Source: Myroides sp. WP-1 (GTDB lineage: Bacteria; Bacteroidota; Bacteroidia; Flavobacteriales; Flavobacteriaceae). From it: 64,000 bases of DNA. Location: assembly GCF_014145635.1 (NCBI RefSeq), contig NZ_JACHTC010000002.1:62001-126000 (forward strand). The letters run 5' to 3'. How positions within the stretch are numbered: position 1 is the stretch's first letter; each line of letters starts with the position of its first letter. Shown here piece by piece: positions 43,193-53,601 of this stretch. Position numbers and translations under genes: made by a program. The notes under the pieces were generated by a model, which saw only the letters and a list, made by a program, of their open reading frames with translations, did not search any database and was not told the origin of the DNA.

Positions 43193-46006
43193 ATGAAATA
43201 CAATCCAAGCGAAATTGAAGCAAAATGGCAAAAGTTTTGGAAAGACAATCAAACTTTTAAAACCTCAAATCAATCTGATAAACCCAAGTACTATGTACTA
43301 GATATGTTTCCTTATCCATCAGGAGCAGGACTGCATGTGGGACACCCTCTAGGGTATATCGCCTCGGATATTTTTGCAAGATATAAAAGACACAAAGGAT
43401 TTAATGTATTACATCCTCAAGGATATGATAGCTTCGGATTACCTGCTGAGCAATACGCTATTCAGACAGGTCAACATCCCGCTATTACAACAGAAGTAAA
43501 TATTGCCCGTTATAGAGAACAATTAGATCAAATTGGTTTTTCTTTCGATTGGTCTCGTGAGATTCGAACTTCTAACGCAGATTACTACAAACATACACAG
43601 TGGATTTTTATTCAGTTGTTCAATTCTTGGTACAATAAAGTATCGGATAAGGCAGAATCTATCGAAACATTGATTGCTTTATTTGAACAAAATGGAAATG
43701 CGGGTGTTCAAGCGGTTTGTGATGATGCAATTGAAGTATTTACCGCGTCTACGTGGAATGCTTTTTCAACAGAAGAAAAAGAACGTATTTTGTTACAGTA
43801 CCGTTTGACGTACTTGGCCGAAACAGAAGTTAACTGGTGTCCTGCATTGGGAACAGTTTTGGCAAATGACGAAATCAAAGACGGTTTGTCAGAGCGTGGA
43901 GGACATCCTGTGGTGCGCAAAAAAATGAAACAATGGAGCATGCGTATTTCTGCTTATGCAGAGCGTTTGTTGCAAGGATTAAATACAATCGATTGGACAG
44001 AAAGCTTGAAAGAAAGTCAACGCAATTGGATTGGAAAATCAGTCGGAGCTTCTGTTGTTTTTAAAGTAAAAGAGTCAGAAGATACAATTGAAGTATTTAC
44101 TACAAGACCTGATACTATTTTTGGTGTGAGTTTTATGACATTAGCACCAGAACATGATTTAGTGCGAAAAATCACAACAGCTCAGCAAAAAGAAGCAGTT
44201 GAAGCTTATATCGAAGCAACTTCAAAAAGAAGCGAACGCGATCGTATGGCTGATGTGAAAAAAATATCAGGTGTTTTTACAGGTGCTTATGCAGAACATC
44301 CATTTACCAAAGAACCTATTGAGATTTGGATTGGAGATTATGTGTTAGCCGGGTATGGAACGGGAGCTGTTATGGCTGTTCCTGCTGGAGACACGCGTGA
44401 CTATGCCTTTGCTAAACACTTTGGTATTGCAATTAAAAATATTTTCAATCAAGATATTAGTGAAGAGGCTTTTGCAGAAAAAGAAGGTTTTGTATTGGAA
44501 AATTCAGATTTCTTAAATGGGTTGGAGTACAAAGAAGCTTCAGCTAAAGCTATCGCTGCAATAGAAGAACTAGGACAAGGAAAAGGAAAGACTAACTATC
44601 GTTTGCGCGATGCGGTTTTTTCTCGTCAACGCTATTGGGGAGAACCTTTCCCTGTGTACTATGTGAATGGATTGCCTAAGATGATTGACAAGGCGTATTT
44701 GCCAATCGTATTGCCAGAAGTTGAAAAGTACTTGCCAACAGAAGATGGACAACCACCATTAGGAAACGCACATACATGGGCATGGGATACCGTTAACAAC
44801 CAAGTTGTATCCAATGATCAAATTGATGAAAAAACAGTATTTGCATTAGAGTTGAATACAATGCCAGGATGGGCAGGTTCTTCTTGGTATTGGATGCGTT
44901 ATATGGATCCGACAAATGAAGAATTTATCGCTTCAGAAAAAGCATTAGACTATTGGCAAAATGTTGATCTATATATAGGAGGAAGTGAACACGCAACAGG
45001 TCACTTATTGTATAGCCGTTTTTGGAATAAATTTTTAAAAGATATCGGCGTAGCTCCTACAGAAGAACCTTTCGCAAAATTAATCAATCAAGGAATGATT
45101 TTGGGAACTTCAGCTTTCGTTTATCGTATAGAAGGAACGAATACTTTCATTTCAAAAGATATGATTAAAGAGGAGAAGGTTCAACAGTTGTATGCTTATG
45201 TTGGTTTAGTGAATAATTCGTCTGAATTAGATATGGAGGGATTCAAAGCATGGAGACCTGATTACGCTACTGCAGAGTTTATTTGTAACGCCAACGGAAA
45301 GTACGTTGTAGGACATGAAGTCGAGAAAATGTCGAAGTCTTACTATAACGTGGTAAACCCAGATGATATCTGTCAAGAATATGGAGCAGATACGCTTCGT
45401 TTATACGAAATGTTCTTAGGTCCATTAGAACAAGCAAAACCTTGGAATACGGCTGGTATTTCAGGTGTGTTTGGTTTCTTGAAAAAACTGTGGAGATTAT
45501 ATGCGGATGATACAGCTGTTGTCGTGGTTGAGGAAGAACCAACCAAAGAGATGTATAAATCACTTCATAAAACAATTAAAAAAGTACAAGAAGATATTGA
45601 AGCCTTTTCGTTCAATACCTCTGTATCACAATTTATGATTTGTGTGAATGAGTTAGGGCAACAAAAATGTCACCACCGTGCAATTTTAGAACCATTAGCT
45701 ATTTTGATAGCACCTTATGCGCCACATATTGCAGAAGAACTTTGGAGCATGTTAGGACATAAAGAAACAATTTCCAATCAACCATTCCCTGAATTTAAGG
45801 CAGGGTACTTAGTTGAAGAGGCAAAAGAATACCCTGTTTCTTTTAATGGAAAGATGCGTTTCAAAATTGAATTAGCTTTGGATCTAAGTGTAGAAGAAAT
45901 CGAGAAGATTATTTTAGCTGATGAAAGAACACAAGCACAATTACAAGGACGCGAGCCTAAAAAGTTAATTGTCGTTCCAGGAAAAATTATAAACATCGTT
46001 GGATAG
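43193..46006 (+). CDS. leuS: Leucyl-tRNA synthetase
   Basis: A 937-residue class Ia synthetase charging tRNA-Leu. The HIGH-type motif is PYPSGAGLHVGHPLGY (N-terminal), the CP1 editing domain includes FTTRPDTIFGVSFMTLAPEH, and KMSKS is present as VEKMSKSYYN. The start MKYNPSEIEAKWQKFW matches the family; the upstream 23 codons of the open frame are rejected because the promoter lies there. Ends at a strong terminator shared with the converging SPOR gene. Confidence 0.97.
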   Translation: MKYNPSEIEAKWQKFWKDNQTFKTSNQSDKPKYYVLDMFPYPSGAGLHVGHPLGYIASDIFARYKRHKGFNVLHPQGYDSFGLPAEQYAIQTGQHPAITTEVNIARYREQLDQIGFSFDWSREIRTSNADYYKHTQWIFIQLFNSWYNKVSDKAESIETLIALFEQNGNAGVQAVCDDAIEVFTASTWNAFSTEEKERILLQYRLTYLAETEVNWCPALGTVLANDEIKDGLSERGGHPVVRKKMKQWSMRISAYAERLLQGLNTIDWTESLKESQRNWIGKSVGASVVFKVKESEDTIEVFTTRPDTIFGVSFMTLAPEHDLVRKITTAQQKEAVEAYIEATSKRSERDRMADVKKISGVFTGAYAEHPFTKEPIEIWIGDYVLAGYGTGAVMAVPAGDTRDYAFAKHFGIAIKNIFNQDISEEAFAEKEGFVLENSDFLNGLEYKEASAKAIAAIEELGQGKGKTNYRLRDAVFSRQRYWGEPFPVYYVNGLPKMIDKAYLPIVLPEVEKYLPTEDGQPPLGNAHTWAWDTVNNQVVSNDQIDEKTVFALELNTMPGWAGSSWYWMRYMDPTNEEFIASEKALDYWQNVDLYIGGSEHATGHLLYSRFWNKFLKDIGVAPTEEPFAKLINQGMILGTSAFVYRIEGTNTFISKDMIKEEKVQQLYAYVGLVNNSSELDMEGFKAWRPDYATAEFICNANGKYVVGHEVEKMSKSYYNVVNPDDICQEYGADTLRLYEMFLGPLEQAKPWNTAGISGVFGFLKKLWRLYADDTAVVVVEEEPTKEMYKSLHKTIKKVQEDIEAFSFNTSVSQFMICVNELGQQKCHHRAILEPLAILIAPYAPHIAEELWSMLGHKETISNQPFPEFKAGYLVEEAKEYPVSFNGKMRFKIELALDLSVEEIEKIILADERTQAQLQGREPKKLIVVPGKIINIVG

Positions 46007-46030
46007 CAAATCCAAGAAGTAGCGATAAAA

Positions 46031-46062
46031 AAAATCCCGTTGTACACGTACAACGGGATTTT
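46031..46062. terminator. Bidirectional terminator between leuS and the SPOR gene
   Basis: Perfect stem of about 14 bp (46031-46044 and 46049-46062) with A-rich left and T-rich right flanks. Confidence 0.9.
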
Positions 46063-46067
46063 TTATT

Positions 46068-46448
46068 TTATTTTCCTGGACGAAGCAGTAGTGAATTTTC
46101 AAAATCCTTTTTGATAGATTGAAGATGGCGTTCAGCTTCTAAACGCGTTTTGAAATTTCCTGCCAAAACCTTGTATGAAGGATTGGAGTAAATCACTGTA
46201 GCTTCCATCTCTGGATACAGTTTTTTAAAGCGAGTTAACGCTGCTTTTGCCTGATCGTTTTTTCCGTAAAAAATCTGAATATTGTATTTATCCGTATTCA
46301 AAGATGAAGAGGTAGTGTTTCTTTTGGCTTCAACGAGTTTTTTTATGGCTAAAGGCTCTTGAATCGCGTTATTTTTCTCTTGTGCATAACTTATTGTATG
46401 CATAAAAAACAAGCAAAAAAGAACCGGAAATATTCTTAAAATTCTCAT
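46068..46448 (-). CDS. Exported SPOR-domain protein
   Basis: A 126-residue protein with a signal peptide ending SYAQ and a C-terminal SPOR-type domain (about 55-126: YNIQIFYGKNDQAKAAL, YKVLAGNFKTRLEAERHLQ). SPOR domains bind denuded peptidoglycan at division sites. The frame is open to 46469, but that start falls within a promoter -7 element; ATG 46448 is preferred. It is divergent from the act operon. Confidence 0.85.
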   Translation of the reverse strand: MRILRIFPVLFCLFFMHTISYAQEKNNAIQEPLAIKKLVEAKRNTTSSSLNTDKYNIQIFYGKNDQAKAALTRFKKLYPEMEATVIYSNPSYKVLAGNFKTRLEAERHLQSIKKDFENSLLLRPGK

Positions 46449-46466
46449 AATGAAATGTATTTGAAG

Positions 46467-46474
46467 CAAATTTA
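46467..46474 (-). promoter_or_regulatory. -7 promoter element for the SPOR gene
   Basis: Minus strand TAAATTTG, 19 bp before the start codon at 46448. Confidence 0.5.
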
Positions 46475-46571
46475 CAATTATTCTTGAAAATTGCGTGAGA
46501 TAGCTTTATTTAGAACGCGTATAAATTAAAGATTAAGGTCGTTAAAGGTTTTAAGAGTTATGCATAAATTG

Positions 46572-46579
46572 TATTTTTG
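46572..46579 (+). promoter_or_regulatory. -7 promoter element of the act-cox operon
   Basis: TATTTTTG, 89 bp before actA. It is the best match in the divergent gap and would leave a long 5' leader; the upstream -33 element is unclear. Confidence 0.45.
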
Positions 46580-46667
46580 TCGGAGTTTGTAAATAAGGTG
46601 TATTGAATAATAGTTGATTATCGCTGTTATTAAAAGACCAAGTTTAGTTGAAAATCAATTTATAACT

Positions 46668-47948
46668 ATGAAAAAAGTGGGTAACCATAATTCGTTTTCA
46701 AAGATTTTATTCTTTTGTTTAGCATTAATGCTATCGTTTTCTACAATTTCGTTTGCTCAGGACGCAGCAAAAGGTAAGGAATTGTTTAATTCTAACTGTG
46801 CGGCATGTCACAAGTTGGACGGAGCTTCTACAGGACCTGCATTGCGTGGAGTTGTTGAACGTCACGAGGGGGATGTAGAATGGCTACACAAGTGGATTAA
46901 AAGTAGTTCATCTTTGATTAAATCTGGTGACGCTCGTGCAGTAAAACTGTTCAACGAGTGGAACAAAGTTGTGATGAACGACTTCCCAGGTTTATCTGAC
47001 CAAAATATTGACGATATTTTGGCGTATGTATCTGAACCAAAAGCTGAAGCTCCAGCTGCTACTGCAAGTACAGACGGCGCTCAGGGACAAGGTGGTGGAG
47101 ATGCAGTTTCTAATATGATTGTATTAGGAGCATTAGTAGTGGTGTTGTTATTATTGGTAACGATGCTTTTCCTTGTTAAAAAAGTATTGAATAAAGTTGT
47201 TGAAGCAAATGGTTTAACAGAAGAAGTTCGTCAAACAGTTCCAGTATGGAAAGCGTTTGTAAAAAACCAATTCTTAGTAATTTGTTCTACTATCGTATTT
47301 GTTTTAATTGGATCGTATTTCGCTTACGGATTTATGATGCAAATTGGAGTAGATAAAGGATATGAACCAGTTCAACCAATTCACTTCTCTCACAAAATTC
47401 ACGCAGGAGATAACGGTATCGATTGTAAATACTGTCACTCATCTGCAAGATCAAGTAAAACTTCTGGAATTCCATCATTGAATGTTTGTATGAACTGTCA
47501 TAAAAACATCAGCGAGTTTACAGGTGATGCTGGAACAGATTACGGAAAATACACGCCAGAATTTTATACTGCAGAAATTCAAAAGTTATATGACGCTGTT
47601 GGATGGGATCCTTCAACTCAAAAATATACTGGTAAAGAGAAGCCTGTTAAATGGGTTCGTATTCATAATTTACCTGATTTCGTTTACTACAACCACTCAC
47701 AACACGTAAATGTTGCTGGTTTAGAATGTCAAACTTGTCACGGACCAGTTGAGGAAATGGAAATCATGAGACAACATTCTCCATTAACAATGGGATGGTG
47801 TATCGACTGTCACAGAAAAACAGATGTGAAGTTAAAAGACAATGCATACTATGCTAAGATCCACGAAGAACTTGCTAATAAGTATGGTGTTGAGAAATTG
47901 ACAGTTGCTCAAATGGGAGGACTTGAGTGTGGTAAATGTCACTATTAA
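46668..47948 (+). CDS. actA: Alternative complex III subunit ActA (multihaem cytochrome c)
   Basis: A 426-residue multihaem cytochrome of alternative complex III, which oxidises quinol and passes electrons to a terminal oxidase. A signal peptide ends ISFAQ; a monohaem cytochrome c domain follows (CAACH, Cys44-His48), then two membrane helices (about 147-170 and 205-230), then five haem motifs CKYCH, CMNCH, CQTCH, CIDCH and CGKCH. Six CxxCH motifs in all: the pentahaem ActA core with an added N-terminal cytochrome c. ATG 46668 is chosen because it begins the signal peptide. First gene of the respiratory operon. Confidence 0.9.
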   Translation: MKKVGNHNSFSKILFFCLALMLSFSTISFAQDAAKGKELFNSNCAACHKLDGASTGPALRGVVERHEGDVEWLHKWIKSSSSLIKSGDARAVKLFNEWNKVVMNDFPGLSDQNIDDILAYVSEPKAEAPAATASTDGAQGQGGGDAVSNMIVLGALVVVLLLLVTMLFLVKKVLNKVVEANGLTEEVRQTVPVWKAFVKNQFLVICSTIVFVLIGSYFAYGFMMQIGVDKGYEPVQPIHFSHKIHAGDNGIDCKYCHSSARSSKTSGIPSLNVCMNCHKNISEFTGDAGTDYGKYTPEFYTAEIQKLYDAVGWDPSTQKYTGKEKPVKWVRIHNLPDFVYYNHSQHVNVAGLECQTCHGPVEEMEIMRQHSPLTMGWCIDCHRKTDVKLKDNAYYAKIHEELANKYGVEKLTVAQMGGLECGKCHY

Positions 47949-47985
47949 GAATTATTTAAGAATAAGAAGCTAATATTTATATACA

Positions 47986-50900
47986 ATGGCATCAAACAAA
48001 AAATACTGGAAAAGTGTTGAGGAGCTGAATGATAATAGTTCTATTGTTGAGACGCTAAGAAACAATGAGTTTGTTGAGGAAATTCCTACAGATGAATTTC
48101 TTGGAGACAAAAACAAATTGTCTTCTTCTTCAACAACTCGTCGAGACTTTTTGAAATATGTTGGTTTTTCAACAGCTGCAGCTACATTAGCTGCTTGTGA
48201 AGGACCAGTTATAAAATCAATTCCTTACGTGGTTCAACCAGAGGAGATTATCCCAGGTATCGCAGACTACTATGCAACTACAATTGCAGACGGATTTGAT
48301 TTTGTAAATGTTTTGGTTAAGACTCGTGAGGGTCGTCCAATCAAAATTGATAATAATAAACTTGCAAACGCATATTCTGGTGCGAATGCGCGTGTACATG
48401 CATCTGTACTTTCAATGTATGATAGCAAGCGTTTGACTACACCGAAAATCGAAGGGAAAAATGCTTCTTGGGATGAGGTAGATGCTAAGGTAAGAGCAAG
48501 TTTACAAGATGCTAAATCAACTGGAGGAAGTGTTGTGTTGTTAACTAATACAATGGCGAGCCCTTCTACTGATAAATTGATCGGAGAGTTTATTGAAACT
48601 TATCCGAACGCTAAACACGTTGTGTACGACGCTGTTTCGTCTTCTGCTGCTGCAGATGCTTACGAACAAGCATATGGAAAACGCGGATTAGCAGATTACG
48701 ATTTTGGAAAAGCAAGTGTAATCGTTTCTGTTGGAGCTGACTTCTTAGGAGATTGGCAAGGTGGAGGATACGATTCAGCTTATGCGCAAAATCGTATTCC
48801 TAAAAATGGAGTAATGTCTAAACACATTCAGATTGAGGCTAACATGAGTCTTTCTGGTGCAAATGCAGACGTTCGTATTCCAGTAACTGTTGCAGAACAA
48901 AAAGCAGCTTTAGTGAAATTGTATAACGCAATCGTTGGAGGATCAGTTTCTTCTGCGAATACAGCATACGATGAAGCAATCAACAAAGCAGCTAAACAAG
49001 TAAAAGCGGCAGGTTCAAAAGGAGTTGTTGTTACAGGTTTAGAAGATGTAAATGCTCAGTTAGTTGTTTTAGCAATTAACGAAGCGTTACAAGCAGAAGC
49101 TTTCTTGCCAGAACAAACAAAATATGTAAGACAAGGTAACGCTACTAAAGTAGCGGAATTAATTAAAGAAATGAACGCAGGAAAAGTTCATACTTTAATT
49201 ATGTCAGGTATTAACCCTGTGTATACTTTGGCTGATCATGCAGCTTTCGTTGAAGGATTGAAAAAAGTAAAAACTTCAGTTAGCTTCACAATGAAAGAAG
49301 ATGAAACTGCTTTAGAGACTACAATCGCGGCGGCTGCTCCTCATTATTTAGAGGCATGGGGTGACGTGATGATTAAAAAAGGTCACTATTCAGTTACACA
49401 ACCTACAATCAGACCTTTATTTGATACAAGACAGTTCCAAGAGGCTTTATTGTTGTGGAACGGAAATAATACAGCGTATTATGACTATATCAAAGCAACA
49501 AGTGCTTCTTATGTTTCTGGGTTAACTTGGAATCAATTAGTTCACGATGGTTTTGCTGTATCAGGTGAAAACGCAAAAGTATCAGCTTCTGCTGATTTCT
49601 CTTCTGCAGTTTCTGCTTTAAGCAAAGCGAAAAAAGGTGAAGGACTTGAATTAGTATTGTATACTAAAACAGGTATGGGAGACGGACAACAAGCAAACAA
49701 TCCTTGGTTGCAAGAGTTTCCAGATCCAATCACGCGTGTTTCATGGGATAACTACTTAACAATCTCTCGCGCTGATGCTGAAGCTTTAGGTATCGAAAAC
49801 TTCCACGTAGCTAACGGTGGATTAGACGGAAGCTATGTAACAATTACTGCTAATGGTGTTACCTTAGAAAATGTACCTGCATTAATTCAACCAGGTCAAG
49901 CTGCTGGAACAGTTGGTTTAGCTTTCGGTTACGGAAGAAAAGCAAGCTTGAAAGAAGATATGCAAGTAGGGGTAAACGCATATACATTATATCACAACTT
50001 CAATAACGTACAAAATGTTACTGTAGCGAAAGCATCAGGAAACCATGAGTTTGCTTGTGTTCAGTTACAAAACACGTTAATGAGTAGAGGTGATATCGTT
50101 AAAGATACTACATTAGAAATTTTCAATACAAAAGATGTTGAGGAGTGGAATATCTTCCCAATGGTTTCTTATGATCACCAAGAAGTAAGAGCTGCATCTG
50201 TTGATATTTGGGAATCATTCGACCGTACAGTAGGTCACCACTTCAACTTATCAATTGATTTAAATGCTTGTACAGGATGTGGAGCATGTGTTATCGCATG
50301 TCACGCTGAAAATAACGTACCAGTAGTTGGTAAATCAGAGGTTAGAAGAAGTAGAGATATGCACTGGTTGCGCATTGATAGATATTATTCATCAGAAGAT
50401 ACTTTCGCTGCAGACGTAGACAAAAAGGTTAACGCAAAAGGATTCTCAGAAGCTCGTTCTGCTTATATGGAATTAGAGCACCCTGCAGATAATCCACAAG
50501 TTGTTTTCCAACCTGTAATGTGTCAGCACTGTAATCACGCACCTTGTGAGACTGTATGTCCAGTAGCAGCAACATCACACGGACGCCAAGGTCAAAACCA
50601 TATGGCTTATAACCGTTGTGTTGGAACTAGATACTGTGCAAACAACTGTCCTTATAAGGTAAGACGTTTCAACTGGTTCTTATATGCTCAAAATAGCGAG
50701 TTCGATTACCACATGAATGACGATTTAGGACGTATGGTATTAAACCCAGACGTAGTAGTTCGTTCAAGAGGGGTAATGGAGAAATGTTCATTGTGTATTC
50801 AAATGACACAAGCAACAATCTTGAAAGCGAAGAATGAAGGTAGAGCGGTTCGTCCAAACGAATTCGAAACTGCTTGTTCTGCTGCATGTTCAAGTGGAGC

Positions 50901-51036
50901 TATGGTATTTGGAGATGTTAATGAAAAAGAATCAGAAATTACTAAATTAGCTGAATCAGATAGAAAATACCACCTGTTAGAGCACATTGGTACAAAACCA
51001 AATGTATTCTACCATGTTAAGGTTAGAAATATCTAG
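47986..51036 (+). CDS. actB: Alternative complex III subunit ActB (molybdopterin-fold and iron-sulfur protein)
   Basis: A 1016-residue peripheral subunit. A twin-arginine signal TRRDFLKYVG (Arg52, Arg53) precedes a lipobox-like LAAC (Cys71). Residues about 85-740 resemble a molybdopterin oxidoreductase fold, which in ActB holds no cofactor. From about residue 760 come ferredoxin-type clusters: CTGCGACVIACH, CQHCNHAPCETVCP, CVGTRYCANNCPYKVRRFNW, then CSLCIQ and CSAACSSGA. It relays electrons within the complex on the periplasmic face. Confidence 0.93.
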   Translation: MASNKKYWKSVEELNDNSSIVETLRNNEFVEEIPTDEFLGDKNKLSSSSTTRRDFLKYVGFSTAAATLAACEGPVIKSIPYVVQPEEIIPGIADYYATTIADGFDFVNVLVKTREGRPIKIDNNKLANAYSGANARVHASVLSMYDSKRLTTPKIEGKNASWDEVDAKVRASLQDAKSTGGSVVLLTNTMASPSTDKLIGEFIETYPNAKHVVYDAVSSSAAADAYEQAYGKRGLADYDFGKASVIVSVGADFLGDWQGGGYDSAYAQNRIPKNGVMSKHIQIEANMSLSGANADVRIPVTVAEQKAALVKLYNAIVGGSVSSANTAYDEAINKAAKQVKAAGSKGVVVTGLEDVNAQLVVLAINEALQAEAFLPEQTKYVRQGNATKVAELIKEMNAGKVHTLIMSGINPVYTLADHAAFVEGLKKVKTSVSFTMKEDETALETTIAAAAPHYLEAWGDVMIKKGHYSVTQPTIRPLFDTRQFQEALLLWNGNNTAYYDYIKATSASYVSGLTWNQLVHDGFAVSGENAKVSASADFSSAVSALSKAKKGEGLELVLYTKTGMGDGQQANNPWLQEFPDPITRVSWDNYLTISRADAEALGIENFHVANGGLDGSYVTITANGVTLENVPALIQPGQAAGTVGLAFGYGRKASLKEDMQVGVNAYTLYHNFNNVQNVTVAKASGNHEFACVQLQNTLMSRGDIVKDTTLEIFNTKDVEEWNIFPMVSYDHQEVRAASVDIWESFDRTVGHHFNLSIDLNACTGCGACVIACHAENNVPVVGKSEVRRSRDMHWLRIDRYYSSEDTFAADVDKKVNAKGFSEARSAYMELEHPADNPQVVFQPVMCQHCNHAPCETVCPVAATSHGRQGQNHMAYNRCVGTRYCANNCPYKVRRFNWFLYAQNSEFDYHMNDDLGRMVLNPDVVVRSRGVMEKCSLCIQMTQATILKAKNEGRAVRPNEFETACSAACSSGAMVFGDVNEKESEITKLAESDRKYHLLEHIGTKPNVFYHVKVRNI

Positions 51037-51076
51037 TTTAAAAAGAATTATTAATTAAAGAAACATATAAAGGATT

Positions 51077-52486
51077 ATGTCGTCACATTACGAAGCACCC
51101 ATTAGAAAACCTTTAGTTATCGGTAAGAAATCTTACCACGATATAACTGTGGATGTGGCTAGACCTGTTGAAGGACGAGCAAATAAATTATGGTGGAGAG
51201 TATTCGCTATTGCTTTGTTAGCGTTCTTATGGGGTGTAGGCTGTATGGCTTACACTGTAGGAACAGGTATAGGTACTTGGGGATTAAATAAAACTGTTGG
51301 ATGGGCTTGGGATATTACCAATTTCGTTTGGTGGGTTGGTATCGGTCACGCCGGTACGTTAATTTCTGCTGTATTATTATTATTCAGACAAAAATGGAGA
51401 ATGGCTATTAACCGTTCTGCAGAGGCAATGACAATTTTCTCGGTAGTTCAGGCTGGTTTATTCCCGATTATACATATGGGACGCCCTTGGTTAGCATACT
51501 GGGTTTTACCTATTCCAAACCAATTCGGTTCGTTATGGGTAAACTTTAACTCACCGCTATTATGGGACGTTTTCGCGATTTCTACGTACTTATCAGTGTC
51601 ATTAGTTTTCTGGTGGACTGGTTTATTACCTGACTTCGCTATGTTACGTGATAGAGCTATCACTCCATTTACAAAAAGAGTTTATTCAATTTTATCTTTC
51701 GGTTGGTCAGGAAGAGCAAAAGATTGGCAACGTTTCGAAGAAGTTCACTTGGTATTAGCTGGTTTAGCTACTCCACTTGTACTTTCGGTACATACGATTG
51801 TATCTTTTGACTTTGCTACTTCAGTGATCCCAGGATGGCATACAACAATCTTACCTCCGTACTTCGTTGCGGGTGCAATCTTCTCTGGATTCGCAATGGT
51901 AAACACGTTGTTGATCATCATGAGAAAAGTATCAAACTTGGAAGATTATATCACGGTTCAACACATTGAGTTGATGAACATCATCGTAATGATTACTGGA
52001 TCTGTAGTAGGGGTAGCCTATATTACAGAGTTATGGGTGGCTTGGTATTCAGGAGTAGAGTATGAACAATACGCTTTCTTAAACCGTGCATCTGGTCCAT
52101 ACTGGTGGTCTTACTGGTTGATGATGACATGTAACGTAATTTCTCCACAAGTTATGTGGGTGAAGAAAATTAGAACAAACATCATGGCTTCGTTTATTAT
52201 CTCAATCGTAGTAAACGTAGGGATGTGGTTCGAGCGTTTCGTAATTATCGTTACTTCGTTACACAGAGATTACTTACCGTCATCTTGGACAATGTTCCAA
52301 CCAACTTTCGTTGATGCTGGTATTTATATTGGAACAATCGGTTTCTTCTTCGTGTTATTCTTGTTATACTCAAGAAGTTTCCCTGTAATTGCGCAAGCAG
52401 AGGTGAAAACTATCTTGAAATCATCAGGTGAATACTACAAAAAAGAAAGAGATAGTAAAGAAGGTCATCAATCATTAAATCACTAA
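51077..52486 (+). CDS. actC: Alternative complex III subunit ActC (NrfD-like membrane protein)
   Basis: A 469-residue NrfD/PsrC-family membrane protein with about ten helices, forming the quinol-binding membrane core of alternative complex III. Recognisable are the conserved WWVGIGHAGTLISAVLLLFRQKWR and HTIVSFDFATSVIPGWH segments. It lies 40 bp after actB and 6 bp before actD. Confidence 0.92.
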   Translation: MSSHYEAPIRKPLVIGKKSYHDITVDVARPVEGRANKLWWRVFAIALLAFLWGVGCMAYTVGTGIGTWGLNKTVGWAWDITNFVWWVGIGHAGTLISAVLLLFRQKWRMAINRSAEAMTIFSVVQAGLFPIIHMGRPWLAYWVLPIPNQFGSLWVNFNSPLLWDVFAISTYLSVSLVFWWTGLLPDFAMLRDRAITPFTKRVYSILSFGWSGRAKDWQRFEEVHLVLAGLATPLVLSVHTIVSFDFATSVIPGWHTTILPPYFVAGAIFSGFAMVNTLLIIMRKVSNLEDYITVQHIELMNIIVMITGSVVGVAYITELWVAWYSGVEYEQYAFLNRASGPYWWSYWLMMTCNVISPQVMWVKKIRTNIMASFIISIVVNVGMWFERFVIIVTSLHRDYLPSSWTMFQPTFVDAGIYIGTIGFFFVLFLLYSRSFPVIAQAEVKTILKSSGEYYKKERDSKEGHQSLNH

Positions 52487-52492
52487 TTCGTT

Positions 52493-53014
52493 ATGAGTAA
52501 TAAGTTTATTCACGCAATATACAATGATGATGATGTGTTGTTAGATGCAGTTAAAGAAACAAGATCTGCTCACCATCACATTGAAGAGATATACACGCCT
52601 TTCCCAGTTCACGGACTAGACAAGGCGATGGGATTAAAACCAACTAGATTAGCTATTTGTGCATTCTTATACGGTTTAGTAGGTTTAGCATTTGGAACAA
52701 GCATGATGTATTTCATTATGATTGTTGATTGGCCACAAGACATTGGAGGTAAGCCTAGCTTTAGTTTTATCCAAAATATGCCTGCTTTTGTGCCTATTAT
52801 GTTTGAGATGACTGTGTTATTCTCTGCCCACTTAATGGTACTTACTTTCTTCTTTAGAAGTAAATTATGGCCATTTAAATCGGCTGAGAACCCTGATGTA
52901 AGAACAACTGATGACCATTTCTTAATGGAGGTTGCTTTAAAAGGAGACGAAGATACTGCAATTGAATTCTTCAAAGGTACAGGAGCAGTTGAAGTTAAAG
53001 TAATTGAAAAGTAA
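52493..53014 (+). CDS. actD: Alternative complex III subunit ActD (DUF3341)
   Basis: A 173-residue membrane protein of the DUF3341 family with two transmembrane helices (about 60-82 and 95-120) and a cytoplasmic N-terminus (YTPFPVHGLDKAMGL). It is an accessory subunit of alternative complex III. It ends 7 bp before the chosen start of actE. Confidence 0.9.
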   Translation: MSNKFIHAIYNDDDVLLDAVKETRSAHHHIEEIYTPFPVHGLDKAMGLKPTRLAICAFLYGLVGLAFGTSMMYFIMIVDWPQDIGGKPSFSFIQNMPAFVPIMFEMTVLFSAHLMVLTFFFRSKLWPFKSAENPDVRTTDDHFLMEVALKGDEDTAIEFFKGTGAVEVKVIEK

Positions 53015-53021
53015 TAGTAGC

Positions 53022-53570
53022 ATGAAATCGATATATAAAATAGTAACTTTAGCGGGTGTAGCTGTTTTGACTACGTCTTGTTTTAACAAAGAGCGTCCTA
53101 ACTATCAGTTTATGCCAAATATGTACGAATCAGTAGCATATGAAACATATTCTGAAGTTCCTACTACTGTTTTCAAAAATGGTAAGGAAGGACAACTTCC
53201 TGCAGAAGGATCTGTACCTCGTGGATTTCAACCAGAAGAGTATCCAAATACTCCAGAAGGTTTAGCGGAAGCGAGACTACATTTAAAATCACCTTTAACT
53301 GCAGATGAAAAAGATTTAGAGAAAGGTAAAGAGTTGTATGCAATTTACTGCTCAGTTTGTCACGGTGCAAAAGGAGATGGAAAAGGTAACTTGGTGAAAA
53401 GAGAAAAATTCTTAGGGGTTCCAAACTATCACGATAGAGAACTTACTGAAGGAGGTATCTACCACGTTATTACTTATGGTTTGAATTCAATGGGGGCGCA
53501 TAAAAACCAATTAACGCAACACGAGCGTTGGTTAGTTACTGATTATGTGCTTAAATTGAAATCAGAATAA
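53022..53570 (+). CDS. actE: Alternative complex III subunit ActE (monohaem cytochrome c lipoprotein)
   Basis: A 182-residue lipoprotein cytochrome c. A signal peptide ends in lipobox TTSC; a single haem site CSVCH lies in ELYAIYCSVCHGAKGDGKG, with Met ligand candidates near the C-terminus (LNSMGAHKNQL). The frame is open to TTG 53004, which would overlap actD; ATG 53022 gives the proper signal peptide. It carries electrons from ActABC toward the oxidase. Confidence 0.9.
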   Translation: MKSIYKIVTLAGVAVLTTSCFNKERPNYQFMPNMYESVAYETYSEVPTTVFKNGKEGQLPAEGSVPRGFQPEEYPNTPEGLAEARLHLKSPLTADEKDLEKGKELYAIYCSVCHGAKGDGKGNLVKREKFLGVPNYHDRELTEGGIYHVITYGLNSMGAHKNQLTQHERWLVTDYVLKLKSE

Positions 53571-53601
53571 TAAATTGTAAAACTTAGTTGAAAGTTTAGA
53601 T